Shown here in pieces: positions 44,020 to 55,948 of a stretch of 64,000 bases of DNA. Position 1 is the first letter of the stretch, and each line of letters starts with the position of its first letter. The notes below the pieces were generated by a model. It was given only the letters and a program-made list of their open reading frames with translations, was not told where the DNA came from and searched no databases. The stretch is from Heliocidaris erythrogramma. Taxonomy: Eukaryota > Echinodermata > Echinoidea > Camarodonta > Echinometridae. Position numbers and translations under genes: made by a program. The DNA is taken from positions 28,385,371-28,449,370 of the forward strand of contig CM046859.1 of assembly GCA_025617745.1 (NCBI GenBank), read 5' to 3'.

Positions 44020-46436
44020 ATACACCCGAATGCATGGCCTATCTAAGGACTGAGGAAGAATTTCAGAATACACATCCCGGTATCATAAATAATAATATTA
44101 TTATCCTTATTTTTCTTTGTTTGATGATAACTCTTTGGTTTGACTATTTTTCAAATTATGCGTGGTAGGACATGCTATGATAACTCCTTGGTAGGACAGG
44201 GAACAGATAATTATGATATGCTAATTGCGAGCGAACGAAGCGAGTGAGAAAAAAAATTGACACCTGTAATCATACCGATAGTTAGGATATTACTTAAAAC
44301 TTAAGATTTTTTTTCAAATTAGATATTTTGGCGGGCCGCATGAAATCGTCTCGCGGGCCGCAAGTGGCCCATGGGCGGCACTAATTTAGAACAAGGGGTC
44401 TATGCCATTATGTCTAATGATCATTATCCATACAGTCAAAGACATGAGCAAATGATGAGTAAAATGTCACGTAAAATGACTAACAATTTCCTTCTTTTTA
44501 TACACTGGTTCAAAAGTGTGCGTTTGACTGTCACATGAACTGTTAATTCACTCTTCGTACGTAGAATATAGACAATTGCAGGTTATGTCGTTACCGTGAC
44601 ATTTATGTTTGAAATAGTCGTGAACAGGCGCGCCAGAAGGTGTTTTTTTTTTTTTGGGGGGGGGGGGGGGCAAACACTTTGAGGGGCCCCACCTCACACG
44701 CTTGCTACCTGCTTACAGCCCTACAATATTTGAAGCACTGTAATCATCAATTGTTTTTCAATATCCCTCCTTACACCAGAAATGGGGTTATTTTGTTTCT
44801 ACATTTTGTGTACAAATCTTTAAAAACATTTTGCTATACCGGCACCTCGCTGCCTGAATATGATGATATTCAGGCACCTTGCAAAATTATTTTATTATAA
44901 AAATGCGGGGGCGCTGCAGCCCCGCCTCGTACACCTATGGGGCTATTCATGCTAAAAATCCTTAGGAGAATATTGGAACTCAGCCACCAAGAGAATGTTT
45001 TAAAGCATATTAGAGAATCATTGAACATTTTTTTCTTTTCTTAAGACGGAACAGTTTTAAACAGAATTTAAGCAAATTATGACTATTTTTTCTTCGTATG
45101 ACTACTTGGTGAGGGGTGTAGCGACCGAGCGAAAAAGTTGCTTTCGTAATACATGTATTGATATTTTGCATTCAATAGAAACTTTACACACAGGCAGGTC
45201 ACAGCTTACTTAGAATTGTGACTCATATAACATGAAATATAGTTATATAACTATATAAATTAGATAACATTCTTGCGATAGGGTGGGAACAAAACGAGGA
45301 AAGCCCCTGCCCCACACATACGTGTTAATAAACACTGCATTTATTGAAATGCGAGAGATCGTAAGTATCGATTTAGATTTGGATTATTCAATGTTGAAAC
45401 TACGTATTTTAGAGCACAAAAATGTTTCCATTAGTAAACTGCAAAATGATTGATGTCATATAGCATATTTTTGAGGAGGAGAATAATAACGACATTTTCC
45501 CTTCTTTTTAGGCACAGAAAAGTACCTGCCACACCCATGCGCTTCGGGGCCTTGTAATATAGAAGAGATATTGTAAAGTCAAATGATCAATGTTGCCATT
45601 AATGTGAGAGGGAGTATAGCGACTGAGCGAAAAAAGAGAATGTAGAGGAATTTTATATTAGAGCAAACGTTGGCAAAGTAAATCTTGTTCTTACATTGTT
45701 TAACTTAAAATAATATTTCTTGTCTTGCGAGGGGCCCCTCTGAGGGGACAGAACATATTATTGCAAACAGGAAAATTAAGATTATTGTGTGTTGAAACCA
45801 TGCATTTCGCATCGCTAGAAAATTATTCGTTATACCCCTATCCGCCCCTCCTTTAATAGTAGGAAAAATCTGCCACTTTGCTTTTGTCGCCACTGGTGGT
45901 AGACAGTATTAATACTGGAGATACCTTGTTCCTATATATCTGCATGTAAGGGAGCGGAGCGACCATGTGATGGTGATACCTCGCCTTTTGGAGCACTAGA
46001 AAGGTGATCGCAATACTGCAAGTTTTATTGTCTTATGGGGGAGGGGGGGGGGGCGGGGGTAGAGGGGAAAATATACAATAGATAGGGTTTCTAAATGTTA
46101 AGAAACATTGCGTCTATCAATATAGTAGGGACCGTGGTGATAGAGTGCGATTTGTTAAAATTTTAAATACTGAACGTTTGCATTATTATTATATCACTGA
46201 CAAGGCAGCTTATTATACAAGTCATCTTTGTCATGGTTGTAATGCGAAATCAAGTAATTTTTTCTTCCGAGGGGATCCGGGAGAGGGGGTCCCCCTTTTT
46301 GAATGATTGGTGGGGAAAATTATCCCTCTGCCCACCCCCTCCCCCGCGCTTCCGGTGCCTATGGTCGTGAATGTATATAAAAAAATATCAGTTACATGGT
46401 GACATGTCTGATAACAGGCAACGAGCATTTGTAAGT
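44020..46436. other. Decayed repeats, no gene recognised
   Basis: AT-rich, with a T and G run at 44642-44670 and a G-rich tract at 46037-46060. Degenerate words of the type AGCGACCGAGCGAAAAA occur near 44230, 45118, 45617 and 45955. The small frames at 44640-44900 and 45705-45893 look accidental. Confidence 0.45.
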
Positions 46437-47158
46437 TTAAGACTCTCCGACAAACGGGGGCGCTGCTAGCACAAAAACCAGTACATGGACCCCCTTGTGC
46501 AAACTCTCTCTTCCTTTAGTATACTTCTCTCTACAAATCTGGAAACTTTGGTAAAATGACATGGATTTTGAATGTACAGTAGAGTTATTTCGAACCCATC
46601 CCCTTCCTACACTGTTTCCCATCCAGCCATGCACAGTTTTCGCTATTTTTGTGTGTTTTTGACTTTTTCCGCCACCTAAGGTTGCTGCAAGCAGAAAAAA
46701 CGAGTGCATGGACCCCCTTTTTTTTTATTTTCTCCTAATAGAGTATGTAATTCTCTACAAATCTTGAAAAATTTACGAATCTGGCATGGATTTTGAATGT
46801 ACAGTAGAGTTATTACGAACCCATCCCCTTCCGACACAGATTCCCAGCCGGCAGCCATGCACAGTTTTCACTAGTTTTGCGAGTTTTTTACTTTTCCCGC
46901 CACCTAAAGTTGCTGCTAGCACAAAAACGAGTGCATGGACCCCCTTTTTTAAACTTTCTCCTTCTGCAGTATACAATTCTCTACAAATCTGGAAAAATTT
47001 ACGAATCTGGCATGGATTTTAAATATACAGCAGAGTTATTACGAACCCATCCCCTTCCGACACAGGTTCCCAGCCAACCATGCACAGTTTTCACTAGTTT
47101 TGCGAGTTTTTGACTTTTTCCGCCAACTGAGGGCGCTGCTAGCACAAAAACGAGTGCA
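46437..47158. repeat. Tandem repeat, unit about 230 bp (first part)
   Basis: Successive units start at GCGCTGCTAGCACAAAAAC near 46458, 46680, 46908 and 47131 and share GAGTGCATGGACCCCCTT, TACAAATCTGGAAAAATTTA, GGCATGGATTTT and TTACGAACCCATCCCCTTCC. The array is cut at about 47158 by the LINE and continues at 48918. Frames on both strands here are repeat artefacts. Confidence 0.85.
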
Positions 47159-48917
47159 AGGATAATTTTTAACAATAGAAGTATTTGTTTTCGAAATAAA
47201 ATGATCTTTGATGCTGATCTTTTTTATAAAGGAATATTTAAAGCATCAGATATAACAGTTGGAGGTAATTTTAAACCAATCTCTTATTTTTATAACTTAG
47301 GTTTTACCACCGACAGCCTGATCAGGATTCAAAAAATATTTTCAGTCATTGAACAGGAATGGATACAGAGTGATTTTATACATGTGGATACTGAACATTT
47401 TTAAATAGATCTGAAGATCTTTGGTCATATACAAAAATTTAGCGATTTAAAGTCTGTACGGTTATATAATCACTTTATTGAACAAATTCAAAGAGAGTAT
47501 ACATTAAAGATTACGGATGGAAATGTTCAACATGATTTTGGAACTGGGATGTTTAAAGAAATATTTACAAGACTGAAAAATGCATTTGTTATTAATAAAC
47601 AAAGGGAGTTTCAATACAAATTATTGCATGGGGCTATATATACGAAACAGAGACTCTTTCAATTTGGTTTCGAGTTGGATAATCTATGTTCCATTTGTAA
47701 AAATCAAGTTGAAACATACCAACATTTGTTTTTAGAATGTCCTAAAGTTAAACAATTATGGCAGGACATTAGTAAAAAGCTACATCTAAGAGAAATTAAT
47801 ATAAATGATTGGAAATCCATTTTTATGGGACTATCGGGTAAAACGGTACGAATATATTTAATAAATTGTGTAATTTTTCTTGTAAAATACATATTTTTTT
47901 CTTCAAGAAAACAAGGCGAGCTGCCATCTCTACGGAAAATAGTTACTTGGATAAAAGATCACAGAGACGAAGAATATAAGAGGAAAAGGGGAAATTGGGG
48001 GTGCACTTAAGGAAATGGGAACAGATTGATGCATTTCTTTGATTTTGTTTTCGTTTGTTGTTTTTGTGTTGTTTTTGTGGGGTTTTTTTGTTTGTTATGT
48101 TTTGTTTTGTTTGTTTGCTTTTGTTATGTACTCATTACGGACAGGCAAACCCGAACTGGATGCATGCATGGGTGTTCGTATGTTGGGGGAGGGAGAAGGG
48201 GGGGGGGGGGTGCGAGAAGTGGGAGTGAGAATGAGTGAGTGTGATTGGTAGGAGAATCGTGAGGGGGAAGGGGTGGGTGGATGGGATGAGTGTGTAAGGA
48301 TGAGTGTGTAAGTGTGAGTTCGGGTGGGCCATGTATATCCTCCTCTAAGATTTTTTTTCTTTTTTAAATAAAGAATCGTTTCAAGAAATCATGTATAATT
48401 GATTTTTTTTTTCTAAATGCATTTTCAATGATCGATATATTGTATTTTTTTTCTTTCTAAAAAAAAAAGAGCCTTTGTTCTGTTATTCCGATTTTAAGAA
48501 GACCTTATATTGTTTAAAAGTATAATTGGTCTATGTAAACTTTGTTCTTTAGTTCCTTTTTGTCTGAATGTTATATACACTGCATTATGATTTAATGTGA
48601 TATTAATGTATCTTTCAAGACGAAGGAATAATATATTACTTGAAACAAAAAGCTCTTTATTATTACTATAAAGTATTATATGAAAGAAAATAGTTATATA
48701 TCTATGTCCAACGATTGATGCATTGTATTTTTCTTTTCATCGAAAAATAATTATGGATAATTTCAGAGAATTTTATAATTTTTACTGGTATTAATGTATT
48801 TCATTAAGTTTCCTTGTATATGCAAATTATTTTATATGTGACTTATCATGATTGTTTCTTGAAATGTAATATTGTTCTTGAGAGGAAGCAATAAAATATT
48901 ATTCAAAACAAAAAAAA
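47159..48917 (+). mobile_element. 5'-truncated L1/Tx1-like LINE
   Basis: It interrupts a 230-bp repeat unit at ACGAGTGCA, which continues as TGGACCCCC at 48918. It carries the end of ORF2, a long 3' UTR with TG-rich and G-rich tracts, AATAAA near 48890 and an A tail (48909-48917). No clear target duplication is seen. Confidence 0.8.
47180..48010 (+). pseudogene. LINE ORF2 C-terminal remnant
   Basis: A single frame with one stop (TAA at 47402-47404) covers the region after the RT. It contains RLKNAFVINKQREFQYKLLH and a knuckle region LCSICKNQVETYQHLFLECP, like the end of the 7872-11651 ORF2 (CSLCDKKEETMIHLFCEC) but clearly diverged, so a different family of the same group. The endonuclease and RT are absent. 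The stop is at 48008-48010. Confidence 0.8.
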
Positions 48918-49215
48918 TGGACCCCCCTTTTTAAACTTTCTCCTTCTGCAGTATACAATTCTCTACAAATCTGGAAAAATTTACGAATCTGGCATGGATT
49001 TTAAATATACAGCAGAGTTATTACGAACCCATCCCCTTCCGACACAGGTTCTCAGCCAGTTCTTACGAGTTTTGCGAGTTTTTGACTTTTTCCGCCAACT
49101 GAGGGCGCTGCTAGCACAAAAACGAGTGCATGGACCCCCCTTTTTTAAACTTTCTCCTTCTGCAGTATACAATTCTCTACAAATCTGGAAAAATTTACGA
49201 ATCTGACATGGATTT
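48918..49215. repeat. Tandem repeat, unit about 230 bp (second part)
   Basis: Completes the unit broken by the LINE and adds another starting near 49109. The sequence after 49215 keeps ACATGGATTTTGA-like words up to the right end of the composite insertion at 49458. Confidence 0.8.
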
Positions 49216-49741
49216 TGACAGAATAATGGGGATTTGTATATGACATTACGAATTCTGAGGTCTATCAATGGCCAAAAACCTGCGTTGACGTCATTCTGCC
49301 TGACACCCAATCATGGCACACTTCAGTGTCCCATAGAAAAAAAGTAAGCACATGGACCTATACTTTTCTATGCGTATTTGGGCTTCTCATGGACCAAAGT
49401 AACTGTGTGCAAAATTTGGTGAAACTGACATGGATTTGACTTTAACTAGGGAACGTCCTTAAGTAACATTATAATTTCAAACGAAAATTCAAGATATTTT
49501 GTAGAACCCCATCTTAATGCGAAATGGACCTAAAAAAAAAAAGATGATTTGAACACTAGTTCGGGGGATACAATTAAAGTAAACTCCTACAATATAAAGT
49601 ATAATCATACAATACATATACATGTACATTTAAGATGTATCAACATTGAACAAAATGGGCGATCCAAGTCCACGATTATGGTTCATACTGATAACCCCGC
49701 AGATTTAGTCTGCAGGCACAGATTCTATTTTGACACTTTAA

Positions 49742-50314
49742 CCCTATATAGCCTGGGTTATTTTGAAACTGCATAGCCCGGGGGGGGGGGGGGCTAATTT
49801 GGCCCCCCCCCCTCAGATCTCGGCCATTTATAGACCGATTGCAACCAAACTTGGCGTGTTTGTGTCTCATCATGTATTGTGCAAGAATGCATAGTCAAAT
49901 ATATGATATACATTGTTTTTCTTATTTAATTATGCAAATATGCAATTTTGTTTAGATTATTTGATGTTTTTAAATCTTTTGTTTTTCATTGTTCTGTTAT
50001 ATAGAATAGTTGATGATAGCCAAAAGAGATGTTATATGAAGAAAAACAGAAAAAAAAACATTCTTCTGACAACACTTCTTGTAAAGCCCATACATTGTAT
50101 ACACAAAATTATTGGAAACCGCCATTTTTTGTGACATTGGTCATGAATATGTGCTATATCTTCGCAACCGTACCCCCGATTTTCACAAATAGGGTCTTAA
50201 AATGTGCGCGAGACGTGAAAAAAAAGGTCATGAAATCTTTTCGCGTTCAAAAAATTATCAAAATGTCGGGGGGGGGGGCTAAATTAGCCCCCCCCCCCCC
50301 CCGGCTATTGAGGG
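49742..50314. mobile_element. 573-bp piggyBac-like MITE
   Basis: TTAA at 49738-49741 and 50315-50318 flanks ends CCCTATATAGCC and, inverted, CCCTCAATAGCC. The empty site is visible in paralogues (CACTTTAAGACAAT at 5946 and 59388). CCCT ends with TTAA fit piggyBac. Near each end a G run, CTAATTTGG or CTAAATTAG, and a C run form a hairpin. No transposase. The right half also occurs at 23345 and 27705. Confidence 0.85.
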
Positions 50315-50322
50315 TTAAGGCA

Positions 50323-50653
50323 ATAAGCCAGTTCGGGGTTAGCGCATGGTACTGAGATTGTACAAATGACCCCAAATATCCACAGATATTTTAGACATGG
50401 AGGGTCCCTTTATGTGCACTTCAGAAAAATAACCCTGGGAGTGATAGAGGTGCCTCATGAATAGCTTTTGTTTCCCCCTTTAAAAAGAATACTTCCACCT
50501 GGATATCATGGAATGCACCATTAGTGCATAATTGAATAATGATTACATGACATTCATGAGCACATATCGAATGTTAGTGTCAGTGGGTTTTAGAATTTGG
50601 TACAGATGACCTTTATCTGCTCATGCTCAGATTGCAACCCCGAACTGGCTTAT
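50323..50653. mobile_element. 331-bp element with ATAAGCCAGTTCGGGGTT ends
   Basis: Perfect 18-base inverted ends at 50323-50340 and 50636-50653. An inverted copy lies at 58818-59138 with one degraded end. An internal segment (GAGCAGATAAAGGTCAT) also occurs at about 61878. No coding. Confidence 0.8.
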
Positions 50654-50796
50654 TCCAACAACAAAAAAAAAATTCTTGAGCCTGTCCTAACTTTGCTAGT
50701 TTATAGCTGCGTCAGAAGTAGCTACACTGCACTACAGAGCATATGGAGAGCAGTTTCCTTGGTCTCAAAGGGCAGACCCTCTGTTACGCGTTCCCC

Positions 50797-51020
50797 GGGG
50801 GGGGGGGGTACTCGTTTTTCCTAAGGTTCATAATTCCGAAGATTCGTAATTCCAAAACACACATTTCCCATAGCAGGGGGTTCATAATTCCGAAAATGAA
50901 ATAGGGTTCATAATTCCGAACATTTGATGCATTACTCCGAAGGTTCATTATTCCAAAGTTTCGTAATTCCGAAAATGAAATAGGGTTCGTAATTCCGAAG
51001 GTTCGTAGTTCCGAAAATGC
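50797..51020. repeat. TAATTCCGAA minisatellite replacing a promoter core
   Basis: After a G run, about ten imperfect units of GGTTCRTAATTCCGAAAATG follow. Sequence on the left matches the flank just before the promoter box and sequence from 51030 (TTAACGATATTCCGTGAATC) matches the intron after the first exon, so box and exon have been lost. Confidence 0.8.
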
Positions 51021-51977
51021 AATAGAGCCTTACATTAACGATATTCCGTGAATCAATAATTAATAATATATTTGTACTTGAATGTAGCTGTACTTATCTA
51101 TATCAAACTCGATCTGCTGAGCTCCAACATACTGCCTTTGAAGTTTAATGTTATCATAAAACTGCATGATAGACAAACTTCTCTAATTTTAACACACTCT
51201 ATAACTACTCCCAAAGATACTAACGGCTTTTATTTTAGTTGGTTAATTCAGAAATCATAATGCCTTTTGTGATTATATAAGGCGCAAAATATTTCATGTC
51301 CCCACGTCTTCCTTATAACTAGTAAGACGGCTTTTAAATGTTTACAAGAAGGGCTAAAAAAACAACAGAGGTTCTGATTGACATCACTGGTCATTTAAGC
51401 CGGCTCCCCCCCCCCCCCAATCGACTTTGCTTCTCGTGACATGGGGGAAAGGGGGCAGGGGTGTCCATGCCTCATTTTCAGGATTTGCAAAAATCCACTA
51501 AAAAAAAAGCGAAAAAGCGGGGGACCGGAAGTGAGAGAAAAAGGCCTAAAAAGGCGCTACAAGCCGTTATTTTTCTCTCAAAATTTGCTAAAACATCAAA
51601 GTTTTCGCGCGGGAAGGGGGAAATAGCTCTTCTCTCCCTGCACCCACCCTGGATAAATACAGTGCAATATTGCGTCCAAATAACTGAAAACCAGTCAGGG
51701 CGTCGAACTATAACTTTCCGCCTAAAAAAATTGTTTGCTACGAGCCGTTTATCTTTCTCTCACATTTGCTAAAACGTCAGAAATAACTCTCCTCCCCCTG
51801 CACCCACTGTTACATACAGTCCAATATTGCATCCAAATAACTGAAAAGCAGTCAGGGCGTCGAACTATAACTTTCCCGCTAAAAAATTGTTTGCTACGAG
51901 CCGTTTATCTTTCTCTCGCGCGGGAGGGGTGGGGGGGGGGGGGGGAATCCCTCTCCCTGCACCCACACCTGTTACAT
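51021..51977 (+). repeat. Intron-like copy, poly-C and 190-bp satellite
   Basis: Matches 6337-7036 and then the satellite units. The array is interrupted at about 51977 in CTGTTACATA. No gene is seen. Confidence 0.7.
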
Positions 51978-53057
51978 ATTTAGCATAACGAGTATTGAGA
52001 AGATCTATCTAATTTTAGGGCAATGAATATTAATGTAAACATACATCAATTTCTCACTATAATCAATCACTAGACATGCATTAGGATTCAGAAAGCTGCA
52101 TTCATCACCTCTCAATCTCAAGTTATACTAAGATAAGTTCAATCAAAACAGATAGTTTTACATTAAACTACAATTTACAAAAATGAAGAGTTTATCTGAA
52201 ATTTATGACTGATGTTTATTAAGGCTTATAAACACAAGTTCCGTATACTAAAACATTAACTTGTGAGTAACAGGACACACTTCCTGTATGATGATCAATG
52301 ACAATTAAACAATTTGTCACTTGAATGTCAATACACAAAAATATCCATCACAATATTGACTAGTCAAAACATACTTGTCTGACCAAAAAGTAAGGTTTGT
52401 TTCAGAGAAACTGCTAATAAAGGAAATAATAAAGATGGCTACACATGTATTAATACCGTAATCAGTAATGATTACACCTTGATGTTACACTTTTAAAAGT
52501 GATATGATAAGAAGAATACCATTTGTATAGGTATTGGCAAAGGAAAAAATGCAAACTTTATACAAAACACTGTCAATGACAATGCAAAGGTTACACAAGA
52601 TAAAAAGAATGCACACAATGCAGGTTCACCATTAATACTGTATAACAGATATTACATGTGTTGGTATTCACGTTACAACTCACTATATATAAATGTTCTG
52701 AATTAAGCTTAGTTGAAGGCAGTAAATAATAAGATCAACCTTTGTCTGATCAGCCTAATGGACACAAAAAAAATCAAGATATTCGTCATGTCAATATTCA
52801 CACAGTGAACATACTGTTACAAAAGTATGAGATACTGTCTTCTTCTTGACATGGTGGTAGTAATTATTATGTAAACAGATCTAAACTGGAATATAAAGTG
52901 AATATTGGAATAAAAAGGGAGGCAAAAGAACAAAGGCTAAAGTCGAAGTAATCTATAGAAAATACACCTTGGTTAGATTAATAATAGAAGTCCTCCATTT
53001 GCTTCGCTGTAAAAATAATTTAAATTTAAATGTACTACTAGCAGATAGGAGTCTGTA
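51978..53057. other. AT-rich insert left of the Penelope-like element
   Basis: It interrupts the satellite together with 56035-56475. No protein-like frame, no clear inverted ends and no poly-A are seen, so its nature is unknown. Confidence 0.4.
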
Positions 53058-53070
53058 AATCAATTTTATA

Positions 53071-53293
53071 GATTGGAAGAGGTTCATCGTGGTGAAGAAT
53101 AATTGAAGAGAGTTAATCAGTTGTCTCACGATGTGCAAACGTAAACGTAGGAAGTCTGACGTTTCGGCTGCTAGATGTCAATGCCGTTATCCCTGTTAAT
53201 GTTATTCGAGTGCAATCGTTTACGTTTGCACATCGTGAGACAACTGATTAACTCTCTTCAATTATTCTTCACCACGATGAACCTCTTCCAATC
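53071..53293. repeat. 77-bp inverted repeat at the Penelope-like 5' end
   Basis: Arms 53071-53147 and 53217-53293 are perfect by eye, around a 69-base spacer. The spacer part 53174-53218 is the reverse complement of 55513-55557 in the coding region. Sequence 53095-53175 is the reverse complement of the element's 3' end (about 55950-56022). Confidence 0.85.
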
Positions 53294-55746
53294 TATTACC
53301 TCGAAGTATGGGCACACTGCCCTAAGACTCGTCCGAAGATACGAACCCTGCTCCAAACGACTCGCGAGATTTTCTAACCACCTTACTTTTCTAACGCGTT
53401 GTATTAAGATTTCCGTCATTCCCAAGGATCTTAAAGTTCGTCCACCCGTACCTACCAAAGTCGCACGCCTCGTTGCCATCAACACGTCACGTCGTTTCCT
53501 TCGCGAACGAATTCGTCTTACACGTATGACCATCAAGTCCCTTCGCCAGGAGGTTGATAAATGTACTACCCATATCCGTTCGACGTTCGCCGAAGAATAC
53601 CACACTGGAGTTACCGAACGCATCAACCACATCTACCGCATCGTTTTCGAGAAGAGCAAGACCCGTCAACAGGAGAAATACCGCAAACTTCGCGAATCGT
53701 CCGACGCTGTTCCCGCACGTTCCGGTTCCGAATCATGGGTGGTTAATCTATCCAAACGCAAACTATCTCCAGACGAGAACGCGCTCCTCAGCAAGGGGCT
53801 TAACTTTGCCATTGCCCCGGCCCGCGTGCCTGCTACTGAGATTATCGCAAAGGTTGAATCCTCCATCCGTAAGTGTAGCGCTGAGACTGTTAACTCAGTG
53901 CGCAGGGAAATTGGCGCGATCCTCGCCACTGCCGAGCCGCCAAAGCCCAACATCACGCCCGATATGCGCAAGGCCTTGAAATCACTCAAGGATGATGACT
54001 CGATTATGATTTTGCCCGCTGACAAAGGTCGCGCCAGTGTTGTTCTGGATACCGATGTCTACCGCGCTAAGATGTCCGATTTAATTGACTCCGGTCCGTA
54101 TCGCGATATTTAGAAGGATCCAACCGAGCGCCTCTGCCGCAAGCTTACTACCATCCTCCGCGGCTTCCTGAAGGATGGAGATATAGACGATTCTGTTTAC
54201 CGCCGTTTGAGACCTGCGCAGAAACAGCCGCCGAGGATCTATGGACTTCCAAAGATCCACAAGCCCGATATCCCGTTGCGCCCTATTGTATCATGCGTTG
54301 GCTCTTTTGCTTATAACACTTCGAAGTTCCTCGCCGATATTCTCGCGCCTCTAGTCGGTTTATCCGAGCACGCCGTCCGCAACTCCGCATCCTTCGTTGA
54401 TTTCCTGCGCAGCGAGACCATACTTGACCACGAAGTTATGGTCTCATTCGATGTGGTATCGTTATTCACAAACGCACCCATCAATGTCGCATGTGACGCC
54501 GCCCTTCTCAAACTTAGCTCCGATGCATCTTTGTCCGAACGCACTCAACTATCACCGGCGAAGATAGTTGACCTGCTGAAGTTTGTGCTGCATTCGACTT
54601 ACTTCATGTATAACGGTGATTTCTATGAGCAGCAGGAGGGAGCGGCAATGGGCAGTCCGGTTTCCGTTGTCATTGCTAATCTCTACATGGAGTCATTTGA
54701 GGAACGCGCGCTGGAGATCTGCCCACCCGATTGCGCCCCGAGGGTGTGGAAGCGCTACGTTGATGATACTTTCATCATCACCTCCAGATCATCCGCCAAT
54801 GATCTACTCGAGCACATGAACGCGCAGCAGCCCTCTATCCGTTTTACTATGGAGACAGAAAGGGACGAGCGCATCGCCTTTCTTGATACCATGGTGCACC
54901 GCGACACTGAAGGCCGTTTGACTTCTACCGTATACAGGAAGCCCACGCATACCGATCAGTATTTGGCTTTTGATTCGCATCATCCGAAGTCCGTCAAGCG
55001 CGGGGTAGTGAAGTGTCTCTACGAAAGAGCCTCACGAATCGTGTCCAAACCCCGAGTCATTTGTGAATCGCGCCTCCCGGAAGAAGCACACAACTCCCGA
55101 GGAACCTAGCCGTTTCAAGTCCACCATTGTTCTCCCGTATGTTGATAACATTGCGCACCTACTCCGCCGGCGCTTGGAAAAGCATGATATTCGCGTTGTG
55201 TTTAAGTCCGACACAACTATTCGCAGCCAGCTGGTCCACCCGAAGGACCCTGTCCTCCCGAATAGGCGCGATGGAGTTGTCTACAAGATCCCATGTTCGA
55301 CCTGTGACAAGGTTTATATTGGCGAGACTGGTAGACCCGTCGGGGAGCGCATGCATGAACATCGCCGGGATGTTCGCCTCGGACGCACTGATAGCTCGGC
55401 TGTTGCTGAGCATACTTGGACTGCCGAGCACTATCCCGGCTGGGATAATATCAGTTGCGTTGCGCAGGACAAGCACTGGTACACGCGCCGTATGAAAGAA
55501 GCTATTCAAATCCGATTGCACTCGAATAACATTAACAGGGATAACGGCATTGACATCCCTAACGAATGGTTATCTGCTATTCAGCGCCACACAGCTAACC
55601 GGTTAGAACCAGCCAAGGATAGCGCGCCCCCGCCGACACGGCAGGCAACAACGCCGCGCCCGGTGATTGGTCAACGGCAGCGACCAATCACAGCGCCGAC
55701 ACGGCAGGGAACAATGCCGCGCCCGGTGATTGGTCAACGGCAGTGA
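53277..55746 (+). pseudogene. Penelope-like polyprotein: reverse transcriptase plus GIY-YIG endonuclease
   Basis: About 820 codons from the Met at 53277. The N-terminal part includes a Penelope signature (IMILPADKGRASVVLD). TAG at 54111-54113 interrupts just before the RT core. Then come RIYGLPKIHKPDIPLRPIVS, motif A MVSFDVVSLFTNAP, motif B QQEGAAMGSPVSVVIANLYM, motif C RYVDDTF and YRKPTHTDQYLAFDSHHP. A one-base insertion in a C run near 55050 shifts the frame. The GIY-YIG nuclease follows (YKIPCSTCDKVYIGETGRP, RMHEHRRDV), then a proline-rich tail. The RT is related to telomerase, and the nuclease would open the target. GC content is clearly higher than in the surroundings. Confidence 0.92.
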
Positions 55747-55757
55747 CCAATCACAGC
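55632..55757 (+). repeat. Two 63-bp tandem repeats at the ORF end
   Basis: Units start with GCCGACACGGCAGG at 55632 and 55695. Each carries GTGATTGGTCAACGGCAG and CGACCAATCACAG-type words, an inverted CCAAT pair. The repeats are both the last codons and the start of the promoter-like region. Confidence 0.85.
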
Positions 55758-55845
55758 GCGAGTGGTCCGAGCGTACATCCGGCCGCTCCGGGCTATTTAA
55801 GACCCGCTCAGCGTGATCTCGGCTCATTGTCTATGACTAAGGCAA
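55745..55845 (+). promoter_or_regulatory. Promoter-like region in the Penelope-like 3' part
   Basis: CCAAT (55747) lies about 45 bases before a TATA-like CTATTTAAG (55793-55801), followed by GACCCGCTCAGCGTG and GATCTCGGCTC. In Penelope elements transcription starts in such terminal repeats. Start site is not shown. Confidence 0.5.
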
Positions 55846-55948
55846 GCTGATCCACCCGAAGGACCCTGTCCTCCCGAATAGGCGCGATGGAGTTGTCTAC
55901 AAGATCCCATGTTCGACCTGTGACAAGGTTTATATTGGCGAAACTGGT
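55845..55948 (+). repeat. 104-bp duplicate of the endonuclease start
   Basis: A copy of 55229-55332 with about two differences, lying outside the ORF downstream of the promoter-like region. It would be the first transcribed coding-like sequence if that promoter works. Confidence 0.85.

Larger units (their letters stand above)
40425..49458. mobile_element. Candidate 9-kb composite insertion flanked by TTAA
   Basis: The left end GGACGTTCCCTAGTTA (40425-40440, with one extra T before it) and the right end TAACTAGGGAACGTCC (49443-49458) are exact 16-base inverted copies, with TTAA outside each (40420-40423, 49459-49462). The sequence outside is TRIM 5' flank: GAATAGCTGAGAAT on the left and GTAACATTATAATTTC on the right are adjacent in the copies near 58225-58270 and 5375-5420. 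No transposase is recognised. It contains the foldback element, decayed repeats, 230-bp tandem repeats and a truncated LINE. Size and unity are inferred. Confidence 0.6.
49463..50796 (+). repeat. TRIM 5' flank copy, first subfamily, with two insertions
   Basis: It continues the flank begun at 40385-40423. Matches to 5400-6060 include TTTTGACACTTTAA, CTTGAGCCTGTCCTAACTTT and AGACCCTCTGTTACGCGTT. A MITE (49742-50314) and a second TIR element (50323-50653) sit between 49738 and 50653. The promoter core expected after 50796 is missing. Confidence 0.65.

Noticed and set aside
44640..44900. 86-codon frame starting in T and G runs
   Set aside because: Low-complexity start and no family resemblance.
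46231..47113. Several overlapping frames of 60-90 codons
   Set aside because: They repeat with the 230-bp tandem unit on both strands; no protein-like features.
53554..55827. Alternative frames over the Penelope-like ORF
   Set aside because: Shadows of the GC-rich RT/GIY-YIG frame.
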